Source: Chitinispirillales bacterium (GTDB lineage Bacteria > Fibrobacterota > Chitinivibrionia > Chitinivibrionales > Chitinispirillaceae). From it: a stretch of 64,000 nt of DNA. Location: NCBI GenBank assembly GCA_031281485.1, contig JAITFI010000033.1:1-64000 (forward strand), read 5' to 3'. Position 1 is the stretch's first letter, and each line of letters opens with the position of its first letter. Under the pieces are notes generated by a model that saw nothing but the letters and a program-made list of their open reading frames with translations, did not search any database and was not told where the DNA came from. A program made the translations under genes and the position numbers. Positions 19,911 through 30,643 of this stretch are shown here, in pieces.

Positions 19911-21431
19911 ATGATGAAAGAGCACATTGTTGCAAATCCGGCGCCCCGCCGTAGACAACGCGTCCTTTTCGACGCCGCGGCGTCGCTGTCGATCGCTTTT
20001 TGCCTGATATTCGCCGCGTGCGACAGCAACCCGACAAGCGAGAGCTTCGATAGCGTGGCCAACGGGCATGTCATAACGTTCAACAAGAACGGCGGCGACG
20101 GCGACGCGCCGAATACCATAGTAGTGATGCACGAGGGTGTGTTAAGGCTTCCGGGCAATGGGAATTTGACAAAAAACGGGTATACTTTCGGCGGTTGGTC
20201 GTCGACGCCGTCAAACTCCGGAAACCTCTACTCCGCCGGCGAAACTTATAGGGCGTACGGAGACATCATCCTATACGCCAGATGGAACGCCCCAGCCTAT
20301 ACCATAACGTTCAACGCCAACGGCGGTACAGTCTCCCCCACAAGCGCCGCCACAAACTCAAGCGGCTATCTCAACATAGACTTGCCCACGCCCACAAGAA
20401 GCGGCTATACGTTCGACGGATGGTATACATCCTCTTCCGGAGGAACACGGGTGACGACAGGGTATGCATTTACCGGGAATACCACCATATACGCCCAGTG
20501 GACGACAACCTCTCCGGGGACTTCCTACACGATAACGCTCAACGCCAACGGCGGAACGCTCGCCGGCGGATCGACCGTAACTACCGGTACAAACGGGAAA
20601 CTATCGAGTTTGCCGTCCAATCCCACAAGAAGCGGTTATACGTTCAACGGATGGTACACATCCGCTACAGGCGGCTCAATGATAACAACAGATCACACGT
20701 TCACATCAAATAGCACCATATACGCACAGTGGACATCCGCCATCACATATACCATAACGTTCAATGCCAACGGCGGGAGTGTATCGCCCACGTCCGGTAC
20801 AACAAATACAAACGGTAATCTCACAAGTTTGCCCACGCCCGCAAGAGGCGGTTATACGTTCAACGGATGGTACTCATCCGCTACCGGCGGTTCGAGGATA
20901 ACAACAGACTACCAATTCACGGGAAATACCACGGTATACGCTCAATGGGCGCAAATTATCATAACGTTCAGTCCCAATGGCGGGACAGTCGACCGAACAA
21001 GCGCACCGGTAGGCGAAGACGGCACACTCGCAGATCTGCCCACGCCCACAAGACTGGGTTATACGTTCATAGGGTGGACTGACCCGAATGGCGAGGAGGT
21101 GTCGCTAACCACAGTATTCCTAGCGAGTGTCACCATACGCGCTCAGTGGGAGCAAAATTCCTACTATACAATAACATTTGACGCCAATGGAGGTATATTC
21201 TATCTACCCGATGGACCGACGTCCACAGACCCGCGAAATACAGGCGATACTTTCAAATTACCGGGTTCGCCGACTATTCCCGTATGGCCCGGTTATACGT
21301 TTGCGGGATGGTATGATGCCCCTACGGACGGCAATAGAATAATGGCGGAAAATTATGAAACGCAAGTATATCCAAGGTCTATGACCGTATACGCTCATTG
21401 GACGCCGATAGAGGAGGATGTCGAGGAATGA
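19911..21431 (+). CDS. lipoprotein with about six Listeria-Bacteroides (InlB B / Flg_new type) repeats
   Basis: Lipobox-like IFAAC; repeats YTITFNANGGTVSPTS...RSGYTFDGWYTSSSGG...TTIYAQW. Confidence 0.85.
   Translation: MMKEHIVANPAPRRRQRVLFDAAASLSIAFCLIFAACDSNPTSESFDSVANGHVITFNKNGGDGDAPNTIVVMHEGVLRLPGNGNLTKNGYTFGGWSSTPSNSGNLYSAGETYRAYGDIILYARWNAPAYTITFNANGGTVSPTSAATNSSGYLNIDLPTPTRSGYTFDGWYTSSSGGTRVTTGYAFTGNTTIYAQWTTTSPGTSYTITLNANGGTLAGGSTVTTGTNGKLSSLPSNPTRSGYTFNGWYTSATGGSMITTDHTFTSNSTIYAQWTSAITYTITFNANGGSVSPTSGTTNTNGNLTSLPTPARGGYTFNGWYSSATGGSRITTDYQFTGNTTVYAQWAQIIITFSPNGGTVDRTSAPVGEDGTLADLPTPTRLGYTFIGWTDPNGEEVSLTTVFLASVTIRAQWEQNSYYTITFDANGGIFYLPDGPTSTDPRNTGDTFKLPGSPTIPVWPGYTFAGWYDAPTDGNRIMAENYETQVYPRSMTVYAHWTPIEEDVEE
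20071..21402 (+). repeat. tandem coding repeats (InlB B-type), about 200-230 bp per unit
   Basis: Recurring ataacgttcaa(c/t)gccaacggcgg ... aagcggttatacgttcaacggatggta units. Confidence 0.8.
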
Positions 21432-21560
21432 AACATGACACGTTAGTAATTTGCCGGAAAAGATAAGCCGTACAAACGGGAACGCCGCAAACAGCGTTCC
21501 CGCAATACTAAAAATATAAACCCAAAAAACGAACTCTCATCAGAGAAAGAGGAGATTAAA

Positions 21561-23105
21561 ATGAAAATGAGTAAAAGCCTGTCCACCTATCTCGTAGTCG
21601 CGCTCTTCTACGCGTGCGCCGCCCTCCTAACTCCGGTTTTCGCCGCGGCCCAAAAACCGCACATAGCCGTCTACGTCACCGGCGACAAGACCGAGAACGA
21701 GAAGAAGGCGCTCGCCAACGAAATCCTGAACACGCTTGTCAAAAGCGGCAAGTACGCCCCCGCCGTGCGCATAAACGACTTTCTCGCGGCGATTGCCGTG
21801 GAGCAGAAGAAACAGCGCGTAAGCGACGCCCAGTTCCGGGATATCGCCCAGCAGCATGGGATAGAGTATATCTGCGTAACTGATATTACCGATTTATTCA
21901 ATACCTCTTACCTATCGCTCCGCATAGTGAACGCCGCAACCGGCGAGTCGGAGGTTATCAGCAGTATCTACAGCGACCTGAAGCGTTTTGAGGATTTCAC
22001 AAGCGTCCATGACAAGGTCGTCGGCGCCATGTTTACGATAGCCAATGCCAAAAAGCCGGCGACGCCGGAGCCGGAGCAGGTACCGGCAATCGCTCTTGAT
22101 GAGGAGGGCGGAGCGCCCGCCTCCGGTACGGACGCCTCTTACTATTACAAACAGGGGCACGCCTTTAGCCAAAGCAACGACCACGACGGCGCCATAGCCA
22201 ATTACACCGAGGCGCTGAAACTCGATCCGAGATTGGTCTACGCCCTCATTGCCCGCGGTTCCGCCTACTACTCCAAGGGCGACTACCAAAGCGCCGTAGA
22301 GGACTATTCGCGAAGCATAGAATTGGAACCCAACGACGCCGGAGTATTCAACAACCGCGGTAACGCCTACCGCCAGATGGGAAACTACGACATGGCGAGA
22401 GCGGACTATCAGGCTGCTCTGCGCATAGACCCGAATAACGCCGAGGCTCGGCAAAGCTTGGAGCTTATCAGTTTGGACAAATCCGGGGAAGAACAGTCGG
22501 GGCAATACACGAGAGAGAAATATGGGATGCATTACGGTGTTACGGGGGGGCTGCATTTGGATTGGCTGGAGTTCGCCGGAGATCACGACTACAACGGCTA
22601 TCCGACGATTTATAATAGATACGGCGGATACGACTATTGGGGCTATGGCGTTTCCGGCGGAATAGCGCTCTCTTATCAGATTAACGATTGGCTGGCGTAT
22701 GTGGCGGAGCTGAACGGTACCTACAGGGAATTGTGGGGCGGTGATAAATACTTTGATGGAAAGTTTAAAGAGCTTATAGTAAGCGTTCCGGTTTTGGCCC
22801 GGGTTAACACAACGCAGTGGCAAAATTTCGGATTATACGCCGAGAGCGGTATTCAAATTGAGATTCCCTACGAATCGAAACACAGATATGACCATGACTA
22901 CTATTACGGTTACGGTTACGACCGCTCCTACCACAGCACAGAAAACAGAAACAACGATCTCCAAATTGTCATAGGCGGCGGGCTGTACGCTCATCTCGGA
23001 ATTACATGGTACTTAGGCGTCAGGGGGACCGTCTCGCTCGTGAATTTCGCGGGCGGCGAAGGCCGGCTCTTTCAAAGCCAGGCCGTTCTCAGCATGATGT
23101 ATTAA
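21561..23105 (+). CDS. CsgG-like module + TPR + outer-membrane-barrel-like protein (paralog of 16977..18605)
   Basis: HIAVYVTGDKTENEKKALANEILNTLVKSGKYAPAVRINDFLAAIA; TPRs nearly identical to the paralog; divergent Tyr/Gly-rich C-terminus. Confidence 0.75.
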   Translation: MKMSKSLSTYLVVALFYACAALLTPVFAAAQKPHIAVYVTGDKTENEKKALANEILNTLVKSGKYAPAVRINDFLAAIAVEQKKQRVSDAQFRDIAQQHGIEYICVTDITDLFNTSYLSLRIVNAATGESEVISSIYSDLKRFEDFTSVHDKVVGAMFTIANAKKPATPEPEQVPAIALDEEGGAPASGTDASYYYKQGHAFSQSNDHDGAIANYTEALKLDPRLVYALIARGSAYYSKGDYQSAVEDYSRSIELEPNDAGVFNNRGNAYRQMGNYDMARADYQAALRIDPNNAEARQSLELISLDKSGEEQSGQYTREKYGMHYGVTGGLHLDWLEFAGDHDYNGYPTIYNRYGGYDYWGYGVSGGIALSYQINDWLAYVAELNGTYRELWGGDKYFDGKFKELIVSVPVLARVNTTQWQNFGLYAESGIQIEIPYESKHRYDHDYYYGYGYDRSYHSTENRNNDLQIVIGGGLYAHLGITWYLGVRGTVSLVNFAGGEGRLFQSQAVLSMMY

Positions 23106-23269
23106 ACGTATAATACATGGGCGGTCGCGGGGCCGACTTTTCGTGAAAAATATTTCATAGGGGCTAATTTTGCCTTCGGGGGCTGTAAAATGTTATATTA
23201 TCCATAATTAATGACGGACAACCGAACAGCCGGCATCAACCCCAAACCCCGTACGGGCGGCCTGCCATC

Positions 23270-24928
23270 ATGGGCAACAAGAGCAAAACCTACGACTTTC
23301 TGGTGATCGGCAGCGGCATCGCCGGAGTCTCTTTCGCCATCAGCGCGGCACAGCACGGGTCTGTGGCGATGATCACCAAGAAGCGCGACAGCGACGCCAA
23401 CACGAACTACGCGCAAGGCGGGGTCGCCTGCGTTCTGGGCGGGGACGACAGTTTCGAGAGCCACATAGCCGACACGCTCACGGCGGGGGCGGGGCTCTGC
23501 GACGAGGGGGCGGTGCGGATACTCGTCGAAGAGGGGCCCGCGCGGATACGGGAGCTGCTCGATTACGGGGCGCGGTTTTCCACGGACAGCGCCGCCGTCG
23601 GCAATCCGTACAGCCTGCATCTCGGGCGCGAGGGGGGGCACAGCGTCAACAGGATCGTCCACGCCAAGGACTTCACCGGACGTGAATTGGAGGCGACGCT
23701 GCTCAAAAAACTGCGCGGGCTGAGCAATGTCGCCATCCTTGAAAATCACTGCGCGATCGAACTCATCACCGGTCATCATATAAAGAGCGTGCCGAACCAA
23801 TACGAGTGCTTCGGGGCGTACGCGCTCGACTCCGTCCGCAAGAAGATTTTTCCGGTTGGCGCGAAGGTGACCTGCCTCGCGAGCGGCGGGGCGGGGCGCG
23901 TCTACCTGCACTCCACCAATCCGGCGATAGCCACCGGCGACGGCGTGGCGATGGCCTACCGCGCGGGAGCGAGCACCGCCAATATGGAATTCATACAGTT
24001 CCACCCCACCACCCTGTTTCACGAGAAGGGCGAATCGTTTTTAATATCCGAGGCGCTGCGCGGCCACGGCGCGGTACTGCGCAACGCGGCCGGTGAAGAC
24101 TTCATGCCGAGATACCATCCCCAAGGGTCGCTCGCCCCTCGCGACATCGTGGCGAGGGCGATAGACAACGAGATGAAAGTCTCCGGCCTGCCGTGCGTTT
24201 ATCTCGACATCAGGCACAAGGACGCGCGGGCGACCATCGAACACTTTCCGCAAATATATAATAAGTGCCTGAGTTTCGGGATAGACATCACGAAGGATTT
24301 GATCCCGGTAGTGCCTGCCGCCCACTATATGTGCGGCGGCGTGCTGGTTGATTATAATGGTAATACAGATATAACGAACCTCTACGCCTGCGGCGAAACG
24401 GCCTGCACCGGCGTTCACGGCGCGAACAGGCTCGCGTCGAACTCGCTCTTAGAGGCGCTCGTATTCTCCTACCGAGCGGCGGCGGACGCGGCGACGCGTC
24501 TAAGCAAGTGCCGCGTCATAAAGTCAGACGATATACCGGAATGGGACGATAAAGGAACGGTCGATGTGGAGGAGTGGATACTGCTCTCGCACAACATGCA
24601 AGAGATACAGAGCGTGATGTGGGATTATGTAGGAATTGTCCGCTCCGGTCTGCGGCTCAACAGGGCGCTACGCCGGATAAACCTTTTGGAGCGGGAGATC
24701 GAGGATTTCTACAAACGGGCCAAGATTTCGCCGCAACTTCTTGAATTACGGAATGTGGTGACAACGGCCAAACTCATCATATCGTCGGCGCTGAAACGCA
24801 AAGAGAGCCGCGGATTGCATTATACGACCGACTACCCGAAGCAGAACGATAAAAGTTTCAGGAAGAACACCGTAATCTCCAACCGCCGCAAATCGCCGTA
24901 CACTACCGGATTGATGAGGTGCGAATGA
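23270..24928 (+). CDS. nadB: L-aspartate oxidase
   Basis: DFLVIGSGIAGVSFAI; NTNYAQGGVACVL; EFIQFHPTTLF; ARDIVARAID-like; GVHGANRLASNSLLEALVFS. Confidence 0.95.
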   Translation: MGNKSKTYDFLVIGSGIAGVSFAISAAQHGSVAMITKKRDSDANTNYAQGGVACVLGGDDSFESHIADTLTAGAGLCDEGAVRILVEEGPARIRELLDYGARFSTDSAAVGNPYSLHLGREGGHSVNRIVHAKDFTGRELEATLLKKLRGLSNVAILENHCAIELITGHHIKSVPNQYECFGAYALDSVRKKIFPVGAKVTCLASGGAGRVYLHSTNPAIATGDGVAMAYRAGASTANMEFIQFHPTTLFHEKGESFLISEALRGHGAVLRNAAGEDFMPRYHPQGSLAPRDIVARAIDNEMKVSGLPCVYLDIRHKDARATIEHFPQIYNKCLSFGIDITKDLIPVVPAAHYMCGGVLVDYNGNTDITNLYACGETACTGVHGANRLASNSLLEALVFSYRAAADAATRLSKCRVIKSDDIPEWDDKGTVDVEEWILLSHNMQEIQSVMWDYVGIVRSGLRLNRALRRINLLEREIEDFYKRAKISPQLLELRNVVTTAKLIISSALKRKESRGLHYTTDYPKQNDKSFRKNTVISNRRKSPYTTGLMRCE

Positions 24929-26928
24929 ACCTGTGGCGGATAGCGATAATCATTCTGTTGGCTCTCGGACTGTTGCTCTCGACCGTCCGCTACAGCCGCA
25001 GCCGCCTTACATTATCCACGAAAATCTTGCTGATTTTACTACGGGCCGGATGGATCGTCGCCATAGCGCTCGCGTTCATAGAACCCGTTATCCGCTTTGA
25101 ACGCTTTGAGTCGAGCCGTATGAAAATCCCCGTGTTAGTTGACGTCTCGGCAAGTATGCAGAACTTTTCGCCGGAGGCAAGCGTCGTTTCGTTCTTGGAT
25201 ACGCTTTCGTCGTTACAATCTAAAACGAACAAGCGCGTTAGCTTCGAGTATTTTCTATTCGGCGATTCGACCCGCATACGCCAATCAAATCAATCCGCGC
25301 CGATGTTATTCAATGATACGAAGAGCTTTTTCCCATCAGTGCTTGACGAAACCGGAGGTAAACTATCGAGCGATATGATACTGATAACCGACGGTCATTG
25401 GACGAGGCCGCGACGAAGCGGCGAGGTATTTCCGCGCAGTTCCATACGCTATCTGACGCTGCCGGAAGCTAAGCCGAACCCGTTCATCACGGTATCAAGC
25501 GACGCGCCGGAGACGGCCCCGGCTGACTCATCATTTAATGTACGCATTGCCGCAAACGGTTACGCCAAGGAAAAATGCACGTTGTCAATATCGCTTAAAG
25601 AAAACGGGAAGACGATAAAATCCGGAAATATAGACGTTGATATAGGCTACTTTACGCAGATAACCACCTTCAAGACAAGCAACTCGCGCCCCGGACGTAA
25701 GCTCTATACCGTCGAGGCAAGCGTCGGAGGCGGCATACCGCCGTCCGTGTCGAGCTTCGTCCACCAGACCGTCCCCCGCTTCTTCACATACTCCACCTAC
25801 GCGGCAAAACCGACGCTTGACAGGCGTTACGTAACACAAGCTTTGCAATCAAGCGATGTCTTCAAAGAAAAAGCATCGTCCCCCGATATACTGTTCTTGT
25901 TTGATTGGGACAGTACCGCCGTAAAATTGATCCGAAGCCTGCCGCGCCACGCCGTAGCCGTATTCTCCGGCGCCGTACCATGCAGTTCAAGCCGTATGTC
26001 CGAACCGCATGTCGCCGTCAAGGCCGTGGATAGAGACATACTGATAAATTCACGCTTAGACCTGCGCTCAATGCCGCCGCCGCAGGAAATTATCATCTGC
26101 AAACAACCTCCCGTAGCCGCTATGAAACGTATGCTTACCGCGTCCGTCAATACCGTAAGCGGACGTGCCAACAGCGGTAATGCCGCCGGTAATGTCAATA
26201 CAAATAATAACAAACCCGCCGACATACCGATACTCTTCAGCGGACGCTTCATGGGAACGCAATCACTATTCTGCACGGTCAGAGGCATTTGGCGTTGGGA
26301 TTTCTGGCCTATGGCCTCCGACCGCGCGGAGAACGAACTATTCAGCTTCTCCAACACGCTGCTATCGGTCGCCAAGGATTTATTGCTCGACAACATCTCC
26401 GACCAATTGATACTCTATCCCGCAAACACGCTGACGGAAACCGATTCGGCGAGATTCTTCATGTCGCTCCCGTCCGCCGTTGCGATATTCGAGCCGGTCA
26501 ACCTATCATTACAAATAAAGAATGACAGAATAACCATCGACACAGCAATAACCTACCGCCCCAATGGATTGAACAAGCAACCGCTATCCCTACCGATCCT
26601 GCCGTCCGGCAGATACGCCATAGCCGCAAAGCTAGCCGCCCCCGGCGTCAAGGCGGCCTTCAGCGACAGCTTCACAGTAAACGTAGACATGAGCGAACTC
26701 TCAGTACTGTCCCAAAACACGCAGTACCTGCAAGAGTTCGCCCAACCGCTCGACATGGCCGACAGCATAGCGGCCAACGCCGTCTTCGACTCGTGGGAAC
26801 GGAGAAGCGCGGAGAAGAACACCGTCACGGAAACGGTGCGGATTAATAGGTCGTGGTTGCTATTGTGGATTATATTGACACTGCTCGCGGCGGAACTGGT
26901 TTTACGGAGGATGCGGGGGGTTGATTAA
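24925..26928 (+). CDS. membrane protein with degenerate VWA-like segment
   Basis: Two N-terminal TMs, IPVLVDVSASMQNF (MIDAS-like DxSxS), C-terminal TM; start overlaps nadB stop (ATGA). Confidence 0.65.
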   Translation: MNLWRIAIIILLALGLLLSTVRYSRSRLTLSTKILLILLRAGWIVAIALAFIEPVIRFERFESSRMKIPVLVDVSASMQNFSPEASVVSFLDTLSSLQSKTNKRVSFEYFLFGDSTRIRQSNQSAPMLFNDTKSFFPSVLDETGGKLSSDMILITDGHWTRPRRSGEVFPRSSIRYLTLPEAKPNPFITVSSDAPETAPADSSFNVRIAANGYAKEKCTLSISLKENGKTIKSGNIDVDIGYFTQITTFKTSNSRPGRKLYTVEASVGGGIPPSVSSFVHQTVPRFFTYSTYAAKPTLDRRYVTQALQSSDVFKEKASSPDILFLFDWDSTAVKLIRSLPRHAVAVFSGAVPCSSSRMSEPHVAVKAVDRDILINSRLDLRSMPPPQEIIICKQPPVAAMKRMLTASVNTVSGRANSGNAAGNVNTNNNKPADIPILFSGRFMGTQSLFCTVRGIWRWDFWPMASDRAENELFSFSNTLLSVAKDLLLDNISDQLILYPANTLTETDSARFFMSLPSAVAIFEPVNLSLQIKNDRITIDTAITYRPNGLNKQPLSLPILPSGRYAIAAKLAAPGVKAAFSDSFTVNVDMSELSVLSQNTQYLQEFAQPLDMADSIAANAVFDSWERRSAEKNTVTETVRINRSWLLLWIILTLLAAELVLRRMRGVD

Positions 26929-27402
26929 TCTTGTGAGATATGTCAGCGTCGAAAACCGCCGTCATCGCGGGGTTGCCTTACAACGAGATAATCATGTTAA
27001 CCCGCGATTTCCTTGAATTTTGTGGGATGGAACCAGTATTTTAATTTTTTTTATTTTTTTCTTGACTCTCAAAAACCCATATACTATTTTATTAGGTATA
27101 AATTGGCGGCGCTGCGCCTGAGTCTGTTTGGGGACTCGGGCGAAAACATATTTTTGAGAGGGACGGGATTATGGTGTTGGTGGCTTTGGCTTTACCGACA
27201 GCAGTATTGTTGTTTTTGTCGGCAGCGTTCCATTGGGACGGGCGTCTCGGCGGTGCGTCTGCCTCGCGCATTGGTTTTAACACGCTAACAATAACAGAAC
27301 ATGTAAATATATTTAATAATTATTTTAAATATTTTAGTTACATATGTAACTATGTGTTTGCTTGTATAACATTGGATACTCCCACTACGTGTAAAACCAA
27401 TA

Positions 27403-27414
27403 CCCCCCCCCCCC
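27403..27414. repeat. C12 tract followed by (AC)n
   Basis: Direct read: aata(C12)acacacacacac. Confidence 0.9.
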
Positions 27415-27788
27415 ACACACACACCTACTAAACACACATACACACGAACGGATAGCCGTATATCCTTTCGCGCCAAGCGGGAGGAAATCCTTGCTTGACG
27501 CTATTTTCAACACCTCGCGCATATCAGGCGTCACAACGCCCGTGTTCCGTTTTGCCTTTAATTCGCGCGAAAGCGCCTCCTACAAGTATATCTCTTTTCT
27601 AAAAATTATCGCAAACACACCAAAATTTACGCGTTATTGGGTTAGATTTATAAATTATGACCAACATAACGCAACCACTATTTACTCTATGCCACGTATA
27701 GGAGGAACCGGCTATAGAACATGACAAATAACGTTCAGTGTGTATTTATCTATCTTATCATGCGGTAAACCCGCAAAGGAGGGTCTTT

Positions 27789-28166
27789 ATGAAGATGTCA
27801 AAAGTTGTTTCGTTTGCAGTAACACTGGCGTACCTTTTAGCACTTTGTTTAGTGCTTACGTCTTGCTCGGATGAAGAAAAAACAAAAGACGGCACTGTTG
27901 TACTCTCTAACACCTCGTCTTATTCGGAAGACGATCCTGTGACGGCAGAACTTTATGAAAGTGGCGAGATTCTTGCCACGAACAGCGTTGGTAAAGGTAA
28001 GCGTGTAACTTGGACAGATGTCCCTCCGGAGGTGTCTCTAAGCATTAAGGTGACAGATAAAAGGGGCCGTTCTACGTCAACATACTCGTTTCGTCTTGAC
28101 CTGAATGAAACTCGAAAATACAAATATGACGGGAGTAGCATATCTCAGATATATGATGATAATTAA
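27789..28166 (+). CDS. small lipoprotein
   Basis: MKMSKVVSFAVTLAYLLALCLVLTSCSDEE lipobox; AAAGGAGG RBS. Confidence 0.75.
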   Translation: MKMSKVVSFAVTLAYLLALCLVLTSCSDEEKTKDGTVVLSNTSSYSEDDPVTAELYESGEILATNSVGKGKRVTWTDVPPEVSLSIKVTDKRGRSTSTYSFRLDLNETRKYKYDGSSISQIYDDN

Positions 28167-28172
28167 CATTCA

Positions 28173-28208
28173 GCGCCATGACATAAAAATGTCATGGCGC
28201 GTTTTTTT
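28173..28208 (+). terminator. Rho-independent terminator
   Basis: gcgccatgaca-taaaaa-tgtcatggcgc followed by gTTTTTTT. Confidence 0.9.
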
Positions 28209-28276
28209 GCATTGTAAAAATTTACGTTATCATTCTTTTCGTTTTTTTTACAAAACACACTAACAACGGAGGTTAT

Positions 28277-29536
28277 ATGAAAAAGTTTGTGACGTATGCA
28301 GTAATGTTGGCGTACTTGACTGTAACCCTTTATCCGCATCAGGTTCAGGCGCAGCAGTATGAAGGCGAGTATGAGGAGACGGTGCCTCAGCAACCGTATC
28401 AACAGCCAGTCCCTGTTCAGCAAGCTCCGCAGCAGCAGTACCAACCGACCGGAAAACCAAAGGTCGCCATTTACGTGTCGGAGTACAGTAACTATTCGGA
28501 AGAAGAAAAATCCGCGTTGAGGTCGGCTACGATGAGAGCGCTTGTCGGTAGTGGACAGTTTAACGTGATAGAACGCTCAAACATTATTGAAGAAGAACTG
28601 AAGAAACAAGCCAGCGGAGAGGTTGACGACGACCAATTAACCGCGTTCGGTAGACAATTGGGAGCACAGTTAGTTTGTGTGTCAGACATAATATATCTCT
28701 ATACCCATTATGAGCCAAAGTACTGTTCAGGCTCGGATGGAAAGTCATATCAATGTGGTTCTACCCCTTACAAGATTCACCAAATTTCCGCCCGTTTGAT
28801 TGACGTTGAGACTGCTGAGATTGTGGGGTTCGGTCTAGGAACCGGAGCTATTAGTGGCGGCGCTCAGATGATAGGTGCAATTTCCTCCATGGTAACGAAA
28901 ATGCTTGGAACGATGCAACCTAGTGCGGGCGCAAATATGCCAAAGATGGCGGTTTATGTCGCGGACGCATCTAGGAGATCAAATAAAGAAAGCGGCGCGC
29001 TGTATTCATACACACTTGAAGCCCTCTTTACGAGAAGCAGGAACTTGGGAAATTTTAGGGTGGTAGAACGCTCGGACGCGTTTACAAGGCAAATAGAAAG
29101 AGAACATAAAACACAGCGCGGCGGACACGTAGATGACGGTCAAATCGCGCGCTTGGGAAAGCAATACGGTATCGGAAAGATCGTGATTGCCAGTATAGAA
29201 CGTTTTCAGAATGATCAAAACGTCTCCGCCCGAATAGTCGATGTGGAGTCTGCAAGCGTGGAAAAAATGGCCGGTCCGTTTCCACTAGGTTCGGAATTGA
29301 AAGGTCTTGGCAAGATTTCCGTGTTAATGGTAGAACAAATGATGGGGCTGACAGCGGCGGAAACGAATCAGAGAGCGATAGAAGCGGCAGAACGGGCGGA
29401 AAGGGAAAGAATATCAAGAAGAAATACTACCATTTGGGGTGTTATAGGCGCAATAGCACTGGTTGGACTTCTTATTTGGGCTAACGCCGCTGACAAGAAA
29501 AATAACGAAACGACATCGGTAAAAGGTAGAAACTGA
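28277..29536 (+). CDS. protein with two tandem CsgG-like modules and a C-terminal TM
   Basis: KVAIYVSEYSNYSEEEKSALRSATMRALVGSGQFNVIERSNIIEEEL and MAVYVADASRRSNKESGALYSYTLEALFTRSRNLGNFRVVERSDAFTRQIE; GVIGAIALVGLLIWA. Confidence 0.75.
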   Translation: MKKFVTYAVMLAYLTVTLYPHQVQAQQYEGEYEETVPQQPYQQPVPVQQAPQQQYQPTGKPKVAIYVSEYSNYSEEEKSALRSATMRALVGSGQFNVIERSNIIEEELKKQASGEVDDDQLTAFGRQLGAQLVCVSDIIYLYTHYEPKYCSGSDGKSYQCGSTPYKIHQISARLIDVETAEIVGFGLGTGAISGGAQMIGAISSMVTKMLGTMQPSAGANMPKMAVYVADASRRSNKESGALYSYTLEALFTRSRNLGNFRVVERSDAFTRQIEREHKTQRGGHVDDGQIARLGKQYGIGKIVIASIERFQNDQNVSARIVDVESASVEKMAGPFPLGSELKGLGKISVLMVEQMMGLTAAETNQRAIEAAERAERERISRRNTTIWGVIGAIALVGLLIWANAADKKNNETTSVKGRN

Positions 29537-29629
29537 TGCACATAGACAGCAAAGATAACAATGTACTGCCATTCCGAAATCTGTGGCAGTGGCCTTGTAG
29601 TGTTAATCTATACTAATCCTATTATAACC

Positions 29630-29652
29630 AAGGGCGGCATAAGGCCGCCCTT
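29630..29652. terminator. hairpin between convergent genes (possible terminator)
   Basis: aagggcggc-ataag-gccgccctt; weak T-run. Confidence 0.4.
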
Positions 29653-29656
29653 AATT

Positions 29657-30298
29657 CTAATTAGAAACTATTCCAGTCCCGCCGTCATCCATAACCGCAT
29701 ACAGCCCCCTCAACGCCGCCCCCCTATGGCTTATACAATTTTTCTCTTCCGGCGTTAGTTGCGCCATCGTCCTATCATAACCTTTGGGGACGAACAGCGG
29801 ATCATAACCAAATCCGTTGCTACCGATAATCTCGTTAATAATCCGACCTTCACAGACACCTTCCGCTGATAAATATGTATTGATTCCCGTCTTCAAAACC
29901 AAAACGCATTTGAAGCGAGCGGTACGCTTTTCATCAGGAACATCACTGAGAGCGTTCAGCAATTTCTCATTATTTTTGACGGAATTCGCCCCCTCGCCGC
30001 TATACCGCGCGCTCAATACGCCCGGAGCGCCGCCGAGCGCGTCTACCTCAAGCCCGGAATCGTCGGCAAGCGTCCACACGCCGCCGCCGTCCGCGCCGCG
30101 TGTCTGTTGCATATATTGATAGACCCAGTCGGCCTTGATCTTCGCGTTCTCGTAGAACGTGGCTCCGGTCTCGGCAATGTCCGGTATAGGGCTGACGTGG
30201 TCGGCAAGGCTCGTCACGGAGACGCCGAGACCGGCGAACATCTCCTTGAACTCTTTGACCTTACCGGCATTACCGGTGGCGATTACTATGTTTTTCAT
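29657..30298 (-). CDS. rdgB: XTP/dITP diphosphatase (RdgB/HAM1)
   Basis: NIVIATGNAGKVKEFKEMF; LADDSGLEVDALGGAPGVLSARYSG; NGFGYDPLFVPKGYDRTMAQLTPEEKNCISHRGAAL. Confidence 0.95.
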   Translation of the reverse strand: MKNIVIATGNAGKVKEFKEMFAGLGVSVTSLADHVSPIPDIAETGATFYENAKIKADWVYQYMQQTRGADGGGVWTLADDSGLEVDALGGAPGVLSARYSGEGANSVKNNEKLLNALSDVPDEKRTARFKCVLVLKTGINTYLSAEGVCEGRIINEIIGSNGFGYDPLFVPKGYDRTMAQLTPEEKNCISHRGAALRGLYAVMDDGGTGIVSN

Positions 30299-30643
30299 GG
30301 CCGCGCTCCGTCCGTTTTTATATGTTGACTATAATAAAAATACATATAACCGACCGATAACGCAAGAAAATATGAAGAAAACTCCGCCGGAAAATATATA
30401 AAATATCCTTTGACACCCGCAACCCGCCCTTTTCAGAGTCAAAATCCCGCCTTCTTGACCCCAATTTGCCCCGATTTCACCCCGTTTTGGTCAAAAATCC
30501 TCTTGATTGACCCGCCCGTCGCGTCGTCGTCTTGTCCCCGTCGGTCGTCCCATCCGTACGGAGCGAGTCCAAGTCGTCAGCGTCGGCAGGGTTCATCTCT
30601 CCGAGGCGGGGGGGTTGGGGGGGGAGGTCTATCGCCACCCCCC

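Noticed and set aside
20282-21082. Regularly spaced repeats considered as a CRISPR array
   Set aside because: Repeats are in frame and encode InlB B-type protein units; no short-repeat/spacer architecture.
27013-27431. ORFs 27013..27288 and 27171..27431
   Set aside because: No motif or RBS, span the C12-(AC)n tract; most likely non-coding leader.
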